Shown here: one piece after another, positions 42,093 to 51,343 of the stretch
Position numbering within the stretch: the stretch's first letter is position 1
Layout: each line of letters begins with the position of its first letter
Assembly: GCA_031287565.1 (NCBI GenBank)
Contig: JAITSS010000046.1
Span: 143,323-207,322 of the forward strand
DNA: 64,000 bases
From: Desulfobulbaceae bacterium
GTDB lineage: Bacteria; Desulfobacterota; Desulfobulbia; Desulfobulbales; Desulfocapsaceae
Direction: 5' to 3'
Notes under the pieces: generated by a model
The model's database searches: none
Told to the model about the DNA's origin: nothing
Seen by the model: only the letters and a program-made list of their open reading frames with translations
Position numbers and translations under genes: made by a program

Positions 42093-42970
42093 ATGAAGCG
42101 CTGTTTGTCGTGCGACATGAAATACCAATCAGAATTTGGCGCTTGTCCGCGCTGTCAATCCGCGCCGACAGTTGTTGATGGCTTTGCCGCCTACGCGCCG
42201 TCGCCAGATTGCGGGGGGGGGGGGGGGGCTTTCATCCAGATGCCTTCGCTGAACTTTTTTGTTTGGAAGCGGGAAATTTCTGGTTCCGTTCACGCAACCA
42301 GATCATCCTCTGGGCAATCCGTCAGTACGCGCCGGATTTTGTCAGCTTTCTCGAAGTTGGCTGCGGCACCGGCTATGTTTTGTCTGGAATCGCCGCCGCC
42401 TATCCTGAAGCGAAGTTATACGGCAGCGAACTGTTTACCGAAGGACTGCGTTTTGCCGCTGCCCGCGTTCCAAAGGCCCAATTGATGCAAATGGATGCGA
42501 GGGAAATTCCGTTTGCCGATGAATTCGATGTGATTGGCGCCTTTGATGTTCTTGAGCATGTGACGGAAGACGAAACGGCGCTTCGGCACATGTATGTAGC
42601 CTGCAAACCCGATGGCTTGCTGCTCATCACCGTGCCGCAGCATCAATGGTTGTGGAGTCCGGTTGATGAATATGCCTGCCATGCGCGCCGCTATGATGAC
42701 GCCGGATTACGCCGAAAAGTGGAAGCCGCTGGCTTTCATGTGTTGCGGAGCGGTTCTTTTGTCACAGCGCTTTTGCCGGTCATGGCTCTTTCCCGTTATT
42801 TACGACGAAAGAGCAAACCAGAAAACGCCAATCCACGGGCGGAACTGAACGTGCATCCATGGCTGAATTCATTGTTGTACGCCATTCTGACCGCTGAACG
42901 CGCCTGTATCCGAGTTGGCCTTAATTTCCCGATTGGCGGCTCAAGATTTCTTGTCGCCCAGAAAAAATAA
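42093..42970 (+). CDS. Zinc-ribbon SAM methyltransferase, split at a run of 16 G
   Basis: The frame starts at ATG 42093 behind GGAGG and reads MKRCLSCDMKYQSEFGACPR and then CQ, a four-Cys zinc ribbon, before the G tract at 42213-42228. After the tract this frame closes, while the other frame gives FHPDAFAELFCLEAGNFW, the methyltransferase motif FLEVGCGTGYVLSGIAAAYP and FDVIGAFDVLEHVTEDE. One extra G or two fewer restores one continuous protein of about 290 residues. So the copy here is in the OFF register, or the count of G is a sequencing error. The substrate is unknown. A WecE-like aminotransferase gene follows 3 bases after. Confidence 0.8.
42213..42228 (+). repeat. Poly-G tract of 16
   Basis: Sixteen consecutive G inside the methyltransferase gene, at the junction of the zinc ribbon and the catalytic domain. 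Such tracts slip during replication and are the common basis of phase variation. Long G runs also give sequencing errors. Confidence 0.9.
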
Positions 42971-42973
42971 ACC

Positions 42974-44113
42974 ATGATGAACATTCCATTTAACTGGCCC
43001 CATATGACGGGCAAAGAACTGTACTATATCGCCCAGTCTCATTGTAACGGGCGATTGGCTGGCGATGGGCCGTTTACCAAACGTTGCCATGCCTGGCTGG
43101 AAGAACGGGCGTCATGCGGTAAAGCGTTGCTCACCCATTCCTGCACCGCCGCCCTGGAAATGGCCGCCTTGTTGCTCGATATTCAGCCGGGCGATGAAAT
43201 CATCATGCCGTCCTATACCTTTGTTTCCACGGCCAACGCCTTTGTCTTGCGGGGGGCGGGGGTAGTTTTCGTCGATATTCGCGAAGACACATTGAATCTC
43301 GATGAACGCCTGATTGAGGCGGCCATTACCCCGCGCACAAAGGCCATTGTCCCAGTACATTATGCGGGCGTCGCTTGCGCGATGGATGAGATTATGGCCA
43401 TCGCCCGGCGGCATGGCTTGAAGGTCGTTGAAGATGCGGCGCAGGGCGTCATGGCGAGCTACAAAGGACAGGCGCTGGGCGCGTTTGGCGATCTGGGCTG
43501 CTACAGTTTTCATGAAACCAAGAATGTGATAGCGGGCGAAGGCGGCGCCTTGCTGGTCAACGACCCGCTTCTGATTGCGCAGGCGGAAATCATCCGCGAG
43601 AAAGGCACCGATCGCAGCCGCTTTTTTCGCGGTGAAGTGGACAAATACACCTGGCAGGAAGCGGGTTCTTCATTTTTACCCGGTGAATTGATCGCCGCTT
43701 TTCTGTTCGCCCAAATGGAAGAGGCTGAGCGCATAACCGAAGAACGCCTAGGCATTTGGCGGCGCTATCATCAGATGCTTGCGCCGCTGGAACAGGCCGG
43801 ATTGCTACGCCGCCCGATTATTCCGAACCATTGCCGCCATAATGGTCACATGTATTACACGCTACTCGCGCCGGGAATTCAGAGGCAAAGGGTATTGGAT
43901 AAATTAAAAAGCCAGGGAATTGGCGCGGTTTTTCATTACGTGCCGCTGCACGCCTCACCCGCCGGGCGGCGCTACGGTCGGGTTGTTGGGTCGCTTGCGG
44001 TGACGGAAGATATATCGGAACGATTGATTCGCCTGCCGCTGTGGTTCGGGTTAGACGCGGCGCGGCAGGAACGAGTGGTGGAAGTATTGGCGGGCGCGTT
44101 GCGACGAACATGA
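42974..44113 (+). CDS. wecE: dTDP-4-amino-4,6-dideoxygalactose transaminase-like (WecE/RffA)
   Basis: A 379-residue PLP aminotransferase of the DegT/DnrJ/EryC1 family. The N-terminus IPFNWPHMTGKELYYIAQ is characteristic of WecE. The substrate and PLP contacts are visible in LTHSCTAALEMAALLL, VVEDAAQGVMASY and the PLP lysine in CYSFHETKNVIAGEGGALL. It makes the 4-amino sugar nucleotide used for surface glycans such as enterobacterial common antigen or O-antigen. Its start lies 3 bases after the methyltransferase stop. Confidence 0.9.
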   Translation: MMNIPFNWPHMTGKELYYIAQSHCNGRLAGDGPFTKRCHAWLEERASCGKALLTHSCTAALEMAALLLDIQPGDEIIMPSYTFVSTANAFVLRGAGVVFVDIREDTLNLDERLIEAAITPRTKAIVPVHYAGVACAMDEIMAIARRHGLKVVEDAAQGVMASYKGQALGAFGDLGCYSFHETKNVIAGEGGALLVNDPLLIAQAEIIREKGTDRSRFFRGEVDKYTWQEAGSSFLPGELIAAFLFAQMEEAERITEERLGIWRRYHQMLAPLEQAGLLRRPIIPNHCRHNGHMYYTLLAPGIQRQRVLDKLKSQGIGAVFHYVPLHASPAGRRYGRVVGSLAVTEDISERLIRLPLWFGLDAARQERVVEVLAGALRRT

Positions 44114-44174
44114 GGTGGGGGTAAAGCCAAGCTATCCCTAACATTCAATGTGAATTTTTCGAGGCGCCCTGAAA

Positions 44175-44977
44175 TCATTCCACAGAATGCGTGTCAGGTG
44201 AATCCTGTTTCGTTCTTCCTTTGCCGCCGCCAAACAAGCGCACGGCGACAACGCTGATCTCATAGAGAATCACCAACGGCCCGGCCATCAACAATTGGTT
44301 GACGACATCCGGGGTCGGCGTCAACACGGCGGCGATGATGAAGTTGATGAGTATGGCGTAGCGGCGGTGGCGGCTGAGGCTTTCGGGTGTCACCAGGCCC
44401 AGTCGCGCCAGAAGCACCATGAAAACCGGCATCTCAAAGATGAAGCCGAAGGCCAGAAGCAGGTGCAGCGACAGGGAAAAATATTCACTGACCGCCGGTA
44501 GCGAGGTGAGATAGCTGTTTGAATAGCCGACGAAAAAACGAAAGGCCGGTGGAAAAACCACCAGATAGCCAAAAGCCGCGCCGCCCAAAAAACACAGGCT
44601 GGACAGGATGGTAAACGGCAGGACGAGCCGCCGTTCGTGGCGGTAGAGGCCGGGCGCGACAAAGCGCCAGATTTGTGAAAAGACGATGGGGCTGGCGAAA
44701 ATCAGGCCGCAGACCAAGGCCAGCTTGAGATAAAAAAAAACCCTTCCTGATACGACGTGAAGATGAGCGCGCCGCCCAGTCCGCCGCTCTTTGGCAAAAC
44801 GCCCACCAGCGGTTGAAACAGCCAGTGGCTGATTGGTTCAATGAAGGCGTAGGCCGCCGCCGCCATGACTGCCACCGCGACCAACGAAACGAGCAGACAG
44901 GAGCGCAGTTCGCGCAGGTGCTCGACCAACGATTGGTCGGGATTGTTATCTGGGTTATTTGAGTCAGGCATCATCAA
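44175..44977 (-). CDS. tatC: Sec-independent translocase TatC, split at a run of 9 A
   Basis: TatC is the core receptor of the twin-arginine export system. The N-terminal piece (44977 to about 44740) reads SLVEHLRELRSCLLVSLVAV and ends TSYQEGFFF; the C-terminal piece starts YLKLALVCGLIFASPIVFSQ and continues through LYRHERRLVLPF and TPDVVNQLLMAGPLVILYE. The frames meet at nine A (44732-44740; T on the coding strand). One more T restores TSYQEGFFFYLKLA, which aligns with the normal TatC sequence. This is either a sequencing or assembly error, a true mutation or a site of transcriptional slippage. An essential-type gene makes an error or slippage more likely. tatA and tatB are not in this window. 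Confidence 0.85.
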
Positions 44978-45207
44978 GCCTCAAAGCGGAGTATCTATGG
45001 TGTCGCATCGGCGTTCGCCCTTTACCACCGGGTAGGCGTCTTGGCAAGAAATCCATGTTCGCCGCCGCGCTCGTCCATTTTCAGGCGCGTGCTGGACAAA
45101 TAGCCACGAATCGTCTACCGTGCCTCAGATATCAGCAAGTATTGGTTTTTTCACGATTCTTTCAATTGACAGGAACAAGCTTTTTCCCCTCTGCTCTCCA
45201 TTTCTCA
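44978..45207. other. Spacer between divergent tatC and pyrK
   Basis: About 230 bases with no supported gene and no clear promoter boxes that I can separate from chance. Confidence 0.4.
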
Positions 45208-45996
45208 ATGTTTCAGGAAACATGCCGGGTCATCCGGTTGGAATCGTTATCGTCCGACACCAGGCGTCTGGTTGTGGCCGCGCCGACCGTGGCCCGCGAC
45301 ATCCGCGCCGGTCAGTTTGTCATGCTGGCTGTGGCCGCCAGTTACGATCCGTTGCTGCGCCGTCCTTTTTCCGCCCATTTCGCCGAAGGCGACGAGCTGA
45401 CCCTGTATTTTCGCATCGTCGGCAAGGGCACGGAACTGCTGGCCCGCGTTCAGCCAGGCGATGAGTTGCCTTTGCTCGGCCCCTTGGGCAAGGGCTTTTC
45501 TCTCTCGCCCGCGCCCGCGATTCTGGTCGGCGGCGGCATCGGCATCGCGCCTTTGCTGCTTCTGGCCAAAGAATTGGCCAAGGGCGGCAACCGGGCCGCA
45601 GCCATTGTCCTGGCCGGTCGCTCCGCCCAGGAGGTCGCGCCGATTGCCGATTCATTCAAACCATGGACGGATAAGCTCGTCTTTACAACCGACGACGGTT
45701 CGTTTGGCCTTGCTGGCCGGGCCGACGCGGCCTTATCCGCGCTTGCGCCCGCCTGCCTGTCGGTAGACACGGCGCCTGGCGCGATGGTCTACGCCTGCGG
45801 GCCGCAAGCGATGCTGAAGGCGGTGGCCGCCTTCTGTCGCGACACACAAATTAGATGTCAGGTTTCGGTTGAAAGCGCCATGGCCTGCGGCATTGGCGCT
45901 TGTCTTGGTTGCGCCAAACCGGCCACGAGTGGCGGCTATGTCCATGTGTGTGTCGATGGCCCGGTTTTCGACGCGGAGAAGCTGTCATGGAACTAA
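45208..45996 (+). CDS. pyrK: Dihydroorotate dehydrogenase electron-transfer subunit
   Basis: A 262-residue flavoprotein that passes electrons from dihydroorotate dehydrogenase to NAD. The FAD-binding domain shows AGQFVMLAVAASYDPLLRRPFS, the NAD-binding one PAILVGGGIGIAPLLLLAKE and YACGPQAMLKAVAA, and the C-terminus carries the 2Fe-2S cysteines in ACGIGACLGCAKPA and VHVCVDGP. The start at ATG 45208 gives normal length. It overlaps pyrD by 10 bases, forming the PyrK-PyrD (class 1B) complex. Confidence 0.93.
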   Translation: MFQETCRVIRLESLSSDTRRLVVAAPTVARDIRAGQFVMLAVAASYDPLLRRPFSAHFAEGDELTLYFRIVGKGTELLARVQPGDELPLLGPLGKGFSLSPAPAILVGGGIGIAPLLLLAKELAKGGNRAAAIVLAGRSAQEVAPIADSFKPWTDKLVFTTDDGSFGLAGRADAALSALAPACLSVDTAPGAMVYACGPQAMLKAVAAFCRDTQIRCQVSVESAMACGIGACLGCAKPATSGGYVHVCVDGPVFDAEKLSWN

Positions 45997-46916
45997 ACGA
46001 TGCCCCCGATCTGACGGCGCATATCGGCGGCCTCAGCCTGAAAAATCCGGTCATGACCGCTTCCGGCACCTTTGGTTATGCCCGTGAATTCACGCCCTTT
46101 ATTGATGTCTCGCGGCTGGGGGCGATTCTCGTCAAAGGGATTTCCTTAGCGCCGCGTTCGGGCAATCAGCCGCCCCGCATTGTCGAAACCGCCTGCGGCA
46201 TGTTGAACGCCATTGGCCTGGAAAACGTCGGCCTTACGCGCTTCATCGACGAGAAGATGCCCTGGCTGCAAAATCTGGGCGCGCCGATCATCGTCAATAT
46301 CCTTGGCGACAGCGTTGAGGAATATGGAGAAATCGCGCGGCGGTTGACCGACGTTCCCGGCGTCGCCGCGCTGGAAGTCAATATTTCCTGCCCCAATGTG
46401 AAAAAGGGCGGCGTCGCCTTCGGCTCCGACCCGGCCATGGCCGCTCAAGTCACCGCGATGGTTAAAAAAAATACGCCGCTACCGGTGATGGTGAAACTTT
46501 CGCCGAACGTCACCGATATTTGCCTCATCGCCAGGGCGGCGGAAGACGCCGGGGCCGATTCCCTGTCGCTCATCAATACCCTGTTGGGCATGGCGGTGGA
46601 TGCGCGGACTCGTAGGCCAAAACTGGCTAATATCATGGGCGGCTTGTCCGGCCCGGCGATTAAACCTATCGCCCTGCGCATGGTTTTTCAGGTTAGCCGC
46701 CTAGTTTCTATTCCGGTGATCGGCATCGGCGGCGTCACCACCGCCGAAGACGCCCTGGAATTCATGATTGCCGGGGCCAGCGCCGTGCAAATCGGCACCG
46801 CCAGCCTGCGCGACGCGGGCGCGACGATACAAGTTCTTGACGGCATCGAAGCCTGGATGCGGCAAGAGCGCGTTGCCTCCATACGTTCTTTGATTGGCTC
46901 TCTCCAGCTCGACTGA
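45987..46916 (+). CDS. pyrD: Dihydroorotate dehydrogenase, class 1B catalytic subunit
   Basis: A 309-residue FMN enzyme oxidising dihydroorotate to orotate. Seen are the FMN-contacting NPVMTASGTFGYARE, the substrate and catalytic region VNISCPNVKKGG, VMVKLSPNVTDI, LINTLLGMAVD and the FMN-phosphate loop IGIGGVTTAEDALEFMIAGA. A Cys in place of Ser at the catalytic base is typical of class 1, seen in NISCPN. Cotranscribed with pyrK. Confidence 0.94.
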   Translation: MELNDAPDLTAHIGGLSLKNPVMTASGTFGYAREFTPFIDVSRLGAILVKGISLAPRSGNQPPRIVETACGMLNAIGLENVGLTRFIDEKMPWLQNLGAPIIVNILGDSVEEYGEIARRLTDVPGVAALEVNISCPNVKKGGVAFGSDPAMAAQVTAMVKKNTPLPVMVKLSPNVTDICLIARAAEDAGADSLSLINTLLGMAVDARTRRPKLANIMGGLSGPAIKPIALRMVFQVSRLVSIPVIGIGGVTTAEDALEFMIAGASAVQIGTASLRDAGATIQVLDGIEAWMRQERVASIRSLIGSLQLD

Positions 46917-46933
46917 ATTCTCCAAGAAACAAA

Positions 46934-47770
46934 ATGATTGACGGAAACACCCAGGTTTACGGCGTGCTCGGCCAACCGGTGCGCCATTCTTTAAGCCCGC
47001 TGATGCAGAACGCCGCCTTCGCAGTTTTGGGCATTGACGCGGTGTATCTGCCGATGCCGGTTGACGACATCGCCGACGCCGTTCGCGGCATCCGCGCTCT
47101 AGGCTTGGCCGGGGCCAGCGTCACGATTCCCTTTAAGGAATCGGTGATGCCCTACCTCGATTATGTCGATGATATTGCGCGTAAAATTGGCGCGGTCAAC
47201 ACCGTTCGCATCGAGGAGAGCGGCGAAAGCCGCCTGCTGCGCGGCAGCAATACCGATTGGATCGGGGCGGTCCGTGCCTTGACTGAGGTAATAACTCTGA
47301 AGGACAGACATGTGGTGGTGCTGGGTTCCGGCGGCTCGGCCCGCGCCGTCGGCTTCGGCTTGTTGGACGCCGGAGCCAAAGTGACATTGTGTAGCCGCGA
47401 CGCCCGCAAAGGGCAGGAACTGGCCTCGCGCCTGCGCTGCTTGTGGGTGCCGCTGACGATGGTCGATGCCCTGCGCGGCGATATTCTCGTCAACACCACA
47501 TCCGTGGGGTTGAACAGCGACGAGACACTGATGCGGCCATTTTCGCTGCACCAATACGACGTGGTGATGGATATTGTCTATTCGCCGCTGCATACCCGGC
47601 TGTTGTGTGACGCGGCCATGGCCGGGTGCAAGATTATCCATGGCCTCGAAATGCTGCTGTTTCAGGGCGTCGCCCAGTTTGAATTGTGGACGGGCAAAAA
47701 AGCGCCGGTGACGGCGATGCGCCAGGCGCTGCTCAGCGTGGTTGGCGACCAGGGAAAAATAAAGCAATGA
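46934..47770 (+). CDS. aroE: Shikimate dehydrogenase
   Basis: A 278-residue NADP enzyme making shikimate. Motifs are VLGQPVRHSLSPLMQNAAF, the catalytic Lys in VTIPFKESVMPY, NTDWIGAV with the substrate-binding Asp, and the Rossmann loop VVLGSGGSARAVGFGL. The stop overlaps aroA by 4 bases (ATGA), so the two act in one operon with pyrKD possibly upstream. Confidence 0.94.
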   Translation: MIDGNTQVYGVLGQPVRHSLSPLMQNAAFAVLGIDAVYLPMPVDDIADAVRGIRALGLAGASVTIPFKESVMPYLDYVDDIARKIGAVNTVRIEESGESRLLRGSNTDWIGAVRALTEVITLKDRHVVVLGSGGSARAVGFGLLDAGAKVTLCSRDARKGQELASRLRCLWVPLTMVDALRGDILVNTTSVGLNSDETLMRPFSLHQYDVVMDIVYSPLHTRLLCDAAMAGCKIIHGLEMLLFQGVAQFELWTGKKAPVTAMRQALLSVVGDQGKIKQ

Positions 47771-49080
47771 AAACTATTGAACCGCTGGAAACAATCGACG
47801 TGACTTTGGATGCGCCGGGTTCCAAAAGTATCACACAGCGGGCGCTGGTCGCGGCGGCCTTAGCCGAAGGCGACAGCGTTTTACTAAATCCATTGGTCAG
47901 TGAAGATACCGATTACAGCATCGCCGCCCTGCGAAAAATGGGTGTGGTGATCGAATGCGAGCCGGAGCAATGGCGCATCACCGGTCGCGGCGGTCGGATT
48001 TCAGCGGCCTGTCTGCCCAGGCAGGCGGCTGAAATCTTCCTTGGCAATAACGGCACCGCCACGCGCTTTCTCACCTCGGTCGCCGCCCTGGCCGAAGGCG
48101 GCGCGATTCGCATCGACGGCGACCAGCGGATGCGCGAGCGGCCCATCGGCCCACTGCTCGCCGCGCTGCGCGGCTGGGGCGTGGCGATTGCCGATGACTT
48201 GGGCAACAGTTGCCCGCCCTTAACCATTACAGGACAGGGCATCGATGGCGGCGCGACGATTTTGCCTGAAGGAAAAAGCAGTCAGTATCTCTCATCGTTG
48301 CTCTTGGTCGCGCCCTACGCGCGGCGAAAAGCCGCTATCCGGGTCGAAGGCGAGGTTTTGTCGAAGCCCTATGTGGCGATGACGATAGCGGTCATGGCCG
48401 AGTTCGGCGTTCAGTCCGAATTCAATCACGACTTCACCGAATTTGCGGTTGAGCCAGGACATTATCAGGGCCGCGTCTACGAAATCGAAGGCGACGCCTC
48501 CAGCGCCTCATACTTCTGGGCGGCGGCGGCGGTGACGGCTGGTCGCGTCCAGGTGGCCAATGTGCCAGCGCCGTCGCTCCAGGGCGACGCCATGCTGGTG
48601 GCGCTTCTGGCCCGCATGGGTTGCGAGGTGAACGCGGCGGAGCGCCTGCCTGGTCGGCAGACAGGCGGCTTTGTCTTGAGCGGCAGCAAGAATTTGCAAG
48701 GCATTGATGTCGATATGGCGGCGATGCCGGATGTCGCGCCGACGCTGGCCGTGGTCGCCGCCTTTGCCCACGGCGATACCGTCATCCGCAACATCGGCCA
48801 CTTACGGATTAAAGAATGTGACCGGCTTTCGGCGGTGGTGACGGAATTACGCAAACTGGGCGTGGCGGCCGATGAATTCCCGGACAAAATGGTCATCCAC
48901 GGCAACGGTGGCCATGGCTTGCGTGGGGCGCGAATCGACACCTACCATGACCACCGCATGGCCATGAGTTTCGCGGTCGCCGGGCTGAAAATTCCCGGCG
49001 TGGAAATTATGGATGAAGGCTGTGTGAAAAAATCCTTCCCCGATTTCTGGCGACGCTGGGCGCTTCTGGCAGGACGCTGA
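47767..49080 (+). CDS. aroA: 5-enolpyruvylshikimate-3-phosphate synthase
   Basis: A 437-residue enzyme of aromatic amino acid synthesis, transferring enolpyruvyl from PEP to shikimate 3-phosphate. Diagnostic parts are APGSKSITQRALVAAALAEG, the PEP-binding region LGNNGTATRFLTSVAALAEG, DGDQRMRERPIGPLLAALR, the segment SSQYLSSLLLVAPYAR and RIDTYHDHRMAMSFAVAGLK. It is the second gene of the aroE-aroA pair. Confidence 0.95.
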   Translation: MKTIEPLETIDVTLDAPGSKSITQRALVAAALAEGDSVLLNPLVSEDTDYSIAALRKMGVVIECEPEQWRITGRGGRISAACLPRQAAEIFLGNNGTATRFLTSVAALAEGGAIRIDGDQRMRERPIGPLLAALRGWGVAIADDLGNSCPPLTITGQGIDGGATILPEGKSSQYLSSLLLVAPYARRKAAIRVEGEVLSKPYVAMTIAVMAEFGVQSEFNHDFTEFAVEPGHYQGRVYEIEGDASSASYFWAAAAVTAGRVQVANVPAPSLQGDAMLVALLARMGCEVNAAERLPGRQTGGFVLSGSKNLQGIDVDMAAMPDVAPTLAVVAAFAHGDTVIRNIGHLRIKECDRLSAVVTELRKLGVAADEFPDKMVIHGNGGHGLRGARIDTYHDHRMAMSFAVAGLKIPGVEIMDEGCVKKSFPDFWRRWALLAGR

Positions 49081-49117
49081 GCGCGGCGTATTTGGTGAAG
49101 ATACGGCAAACGCCGAT

Positions 49118-50848
49118 TCATTTTGTTTCAGGCGGCGGGTATCCGACCGCCACCGACCAGCCGCCGGGGCCGATGTGCGCTCCGGTGGTCAGCGACAGCG
49201 GCAGGATATGGATTTCCGCGTCGGGCAAATATGATCTGACCAAAGGCGGCAGGGTCGTCTCCAGCCATGCGCGGTTGTCGGTGTGTTGCAAAAGCGCCAG
49301 CGCTCGTCCCACCTTCTTTTCCGCCGCCTGTCCCGGCCTGCCGGACAGGCGGGCCAGCCGCGATTCGACAAAGGCCAACTGACCGGCCCGTCCCCGAAAG
49401 ACGCCCAGCTTTCGCACGCCCTCCGGCATTGGGCAGATAATTGGTTTCAGACGCAAAAAATTCCCCAACAGTTCGCCGGTCTTCGAGACGCGGCCACCCG
49501 CCGCCAACCAATGCAGGTTGTCGATACATAAAAATTCCTGGCAAGTCGCGCCCAAGCGTTTGGCATAGTCGACCAGCCGGTCAAGATCGCCTACCTGTTT
49601 CGCGTAGCGAGCAAGCAGGATGGCCATGACCGCCAAGCGCCCGGAGGCCGCGCCGCTGTCGAGCGCCACCAATGCCGCGCCTGCCGGATGCGCCGTCAGC
49701 CAGGCGTCCGCCGCCTGCCAATTCCCGGTATAGGCCGAGCCGACGGCCAGATACAGACAGCGGCCCTGACCGCGCAATCGCGCCAGCGCCTGTTGCCGCG
49801 CCCACAATGAAGCCTGCGCCGTGCCGACCTTTTCGCCTAATCGCATCCGCCGGTACAGTTCCTGCGCATCGACTTCGCCTTCCGGCCTGGCTTCGCCACC
49901 CAGCAGAATGAGACTCTCCAAGAGGGTGATGTGTTCCCGCGCGGCCAGGGAGTGGGAAAGCGAGGCGGCGGCATCGGTGACGATCTGGACGCCGTTTGCC
50001 CGCCTGTCCGGCAGGTAGGTTGTTTCAGCGTTCAGGCTAGTTTCCGACCAGGTGACAATCCGCCCGACCTGGGCCAGACGCTCGCGCAAGGCCGCCGGGT
50101 CGCCGCTGTGCATGTGCAGTTTCAGCGCCTTGTCTCCCTGTGTCGGCAGCAGCACCAGGCTGTCGCCCAGATCAGCCAGCCGCCTCGCATCAAGCGCGGT
50201 ATCGCCGGTTTCGAGGAGCGCGTCGATGCAAAATCCCGTCTCCGCCGTTGGCGCGTACTCATCCGCCACTGTGAGCAGGCCGGGAAAGGTTGCCGCAAGC
50301 GGCCTTTCGCTTGGCCGCTCGCCGAATAAGGCGGCGAAAAATCCATCAAAAAAAATATACATAGCCAAAGCGCCGCTATCGACGACGCCCGCCTGGCGTA
50401 GGCGCGGCAACAGGCCGACCGTCTCGCGGACCACTGCGGCCAGAGCGGCCAGCAATTCGTCCGATTTGGCCAGGCTGGGACGTTTCGCCAGTTCCGCCGT
50501 CAATTTGTCGAACACATCGAGCATGGTTCCGGCCTTTGGCGCGGCCACCGCCGCTCGCGCCCTGGCCGCGCCCAATCGCGCCCGCTCGGCGAGAGAGGCG
50601 GACGATTCGATGTCGGCGAAGACACTGAAAAAGGCCGCCGCGATATTGCCGGAATTACCGCAGGCCGCCCGCGGCAGCCGCTCGCCTAGCCTCGCGTCGG
50701 CGGCGCTCAATGGCGCGAGGCTAGCCCGCAGATTGGCGCCGGTGTCAGCATCGGCGACCGGAAACACATTGATCGCGTCGAGCAGTTTGGCCTTGGCGAC
50801 CAGCGCGGCATAGCCAGCGGCCAGGGCGGCGTTGAAATTTTCGCTCAT
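49118..50848 (-). CDS. DAK2-DegV fusion, fatty-acid kinase type
   Basis: A 576-residue protein with a DAK2/FakA-type kinase domain in the first 200 residues (AINVFPVADADTGANLRASL, the ADP-Mg binding Asp residues; the phrase GVVDSGALAMYIFFDGFFAA is also typical). A FakA-C-like segment follows (LVLLPTQGDKALKLHMHSGD). The last 280 residues are a DegV/FakB domain (VQIVTDAAASLSHSLAAREH, ALDSGAASGRLAVMAILLA). In Gram-positives FakA and FakB are separate and phosphorylate fatty acids; here both parts sit in one chain. Confidence 0.85.
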   Translation of the reverse strand: MSENFNAALAAGYAALVAKAKLLDAINVFPVADADTGANLRASLAPLSAADARLGERLPRAACGNSGNIAAAFFSVFADIESSASLAERARLGAARARAAVAAPKAGTMLDVFDKLTAELAKRPSLAKSDELLAALAAVVRETVGLLPRLRQAGVVDSGALAMYIFFDGFFAALFGERPSERPLAATFPGLLTVADEYAPTAETGFCIDALLETGDTALDARRLADLGDSLVLLPTQGDKALKLHMHSGDPAALRERLAQVGRIVTWSETSLNAETTYLPDRRANGVQIVTDAAASLSHSLAAREHITLLESLILLGGEARPEGEVDAQELYRRMRLGEKVGTAQASLWARQQALARLRGQGRCLYLAVGSAYTGNWQAADAWLTAHPAGAALVALDSGAASGRLAVMAILLARYAKQVGDLDRLVDYAKRLGATCQEFLCIDNLHWLAAGGRVSKTGELLGNFLRLKPIICPMPEGVRKLGVFRGRAGQLAFVESRLARLSGRPGQAAEKKVGRALALLQHTDNRAWLETTLPPLVRSYLPDAEIHILPLSLTTGAHIGPGGWSVAVGYPPPETK

Positions 50849-51100
50849 CCGAACACATCCTCATCCAAGACCAAGGGAAAAAATGGCGGGCATATGCTGC
50901 GCCGTCCGTCGAAGCTGGCGCGATAAGGCAAAACCCCTCTACCGCCCCAGCCAGCCGACGCCGTCAAATCATCGTCACGCTCGCCGGGTCATGAAATGGC
51001 GAGAGACTTGGCGGCGAATAAACGAAAAACTCGGTTCGGTTGATTTAAGGCTACGTTTGGCTTAAATTTTCCTGTCACACTATCAAATAGGGAGGTAGTA
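50849..51100. other. Spacer before the PIN-type module
   Basis: No gene supported. It ends in a GGAGG ribosome site in front of ATG 51101. Confidence 0.4.
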
Positions 51101-51343
51101 ATGGAAAGTATCGCGATGCACAAGGCGAAAAGTTCCCTTTCTCAACTTGTCAAACGCGCCAATGGCGGTGAGACGATTCTCATTAGTGGCCATGGCCGGG
51201 CCGAAGCGGCGCTCGTTCCCGTCAGCGATGTCAAACGCAAGAAACGTCTCGGTATTTTGAAAGACAAGCTGACCATCCCCGATGATTTCGATGCGCCTTT
51301 GCCGACGGAGTTTTTGGCCGCGTTCACAGCGAGGGAAGAATGA
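51101..51343 (+). CDS. Phd/YefM-type antitoxin
   Basis: An 80-residue protein starting SIAMHKAKSSLSQLVKRANG, then ILISGHGRAEAALVPVSD, the Phd/YefM opening, and an acidic tail for toxin binding (PDDFDAPLPTEFLAAF). It has a GGAGG site. It overlaps the toxin gene by 4 bases. A later ATG (51116) is possible. Confidence 0.88.
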   Translation: MESIAMHKAKSSLSQLVKRANGGETILISGHGRAEAALVPVSDVKRKKRLGILKDKLTIPDDFDAPLPTEFLAAFTAREE

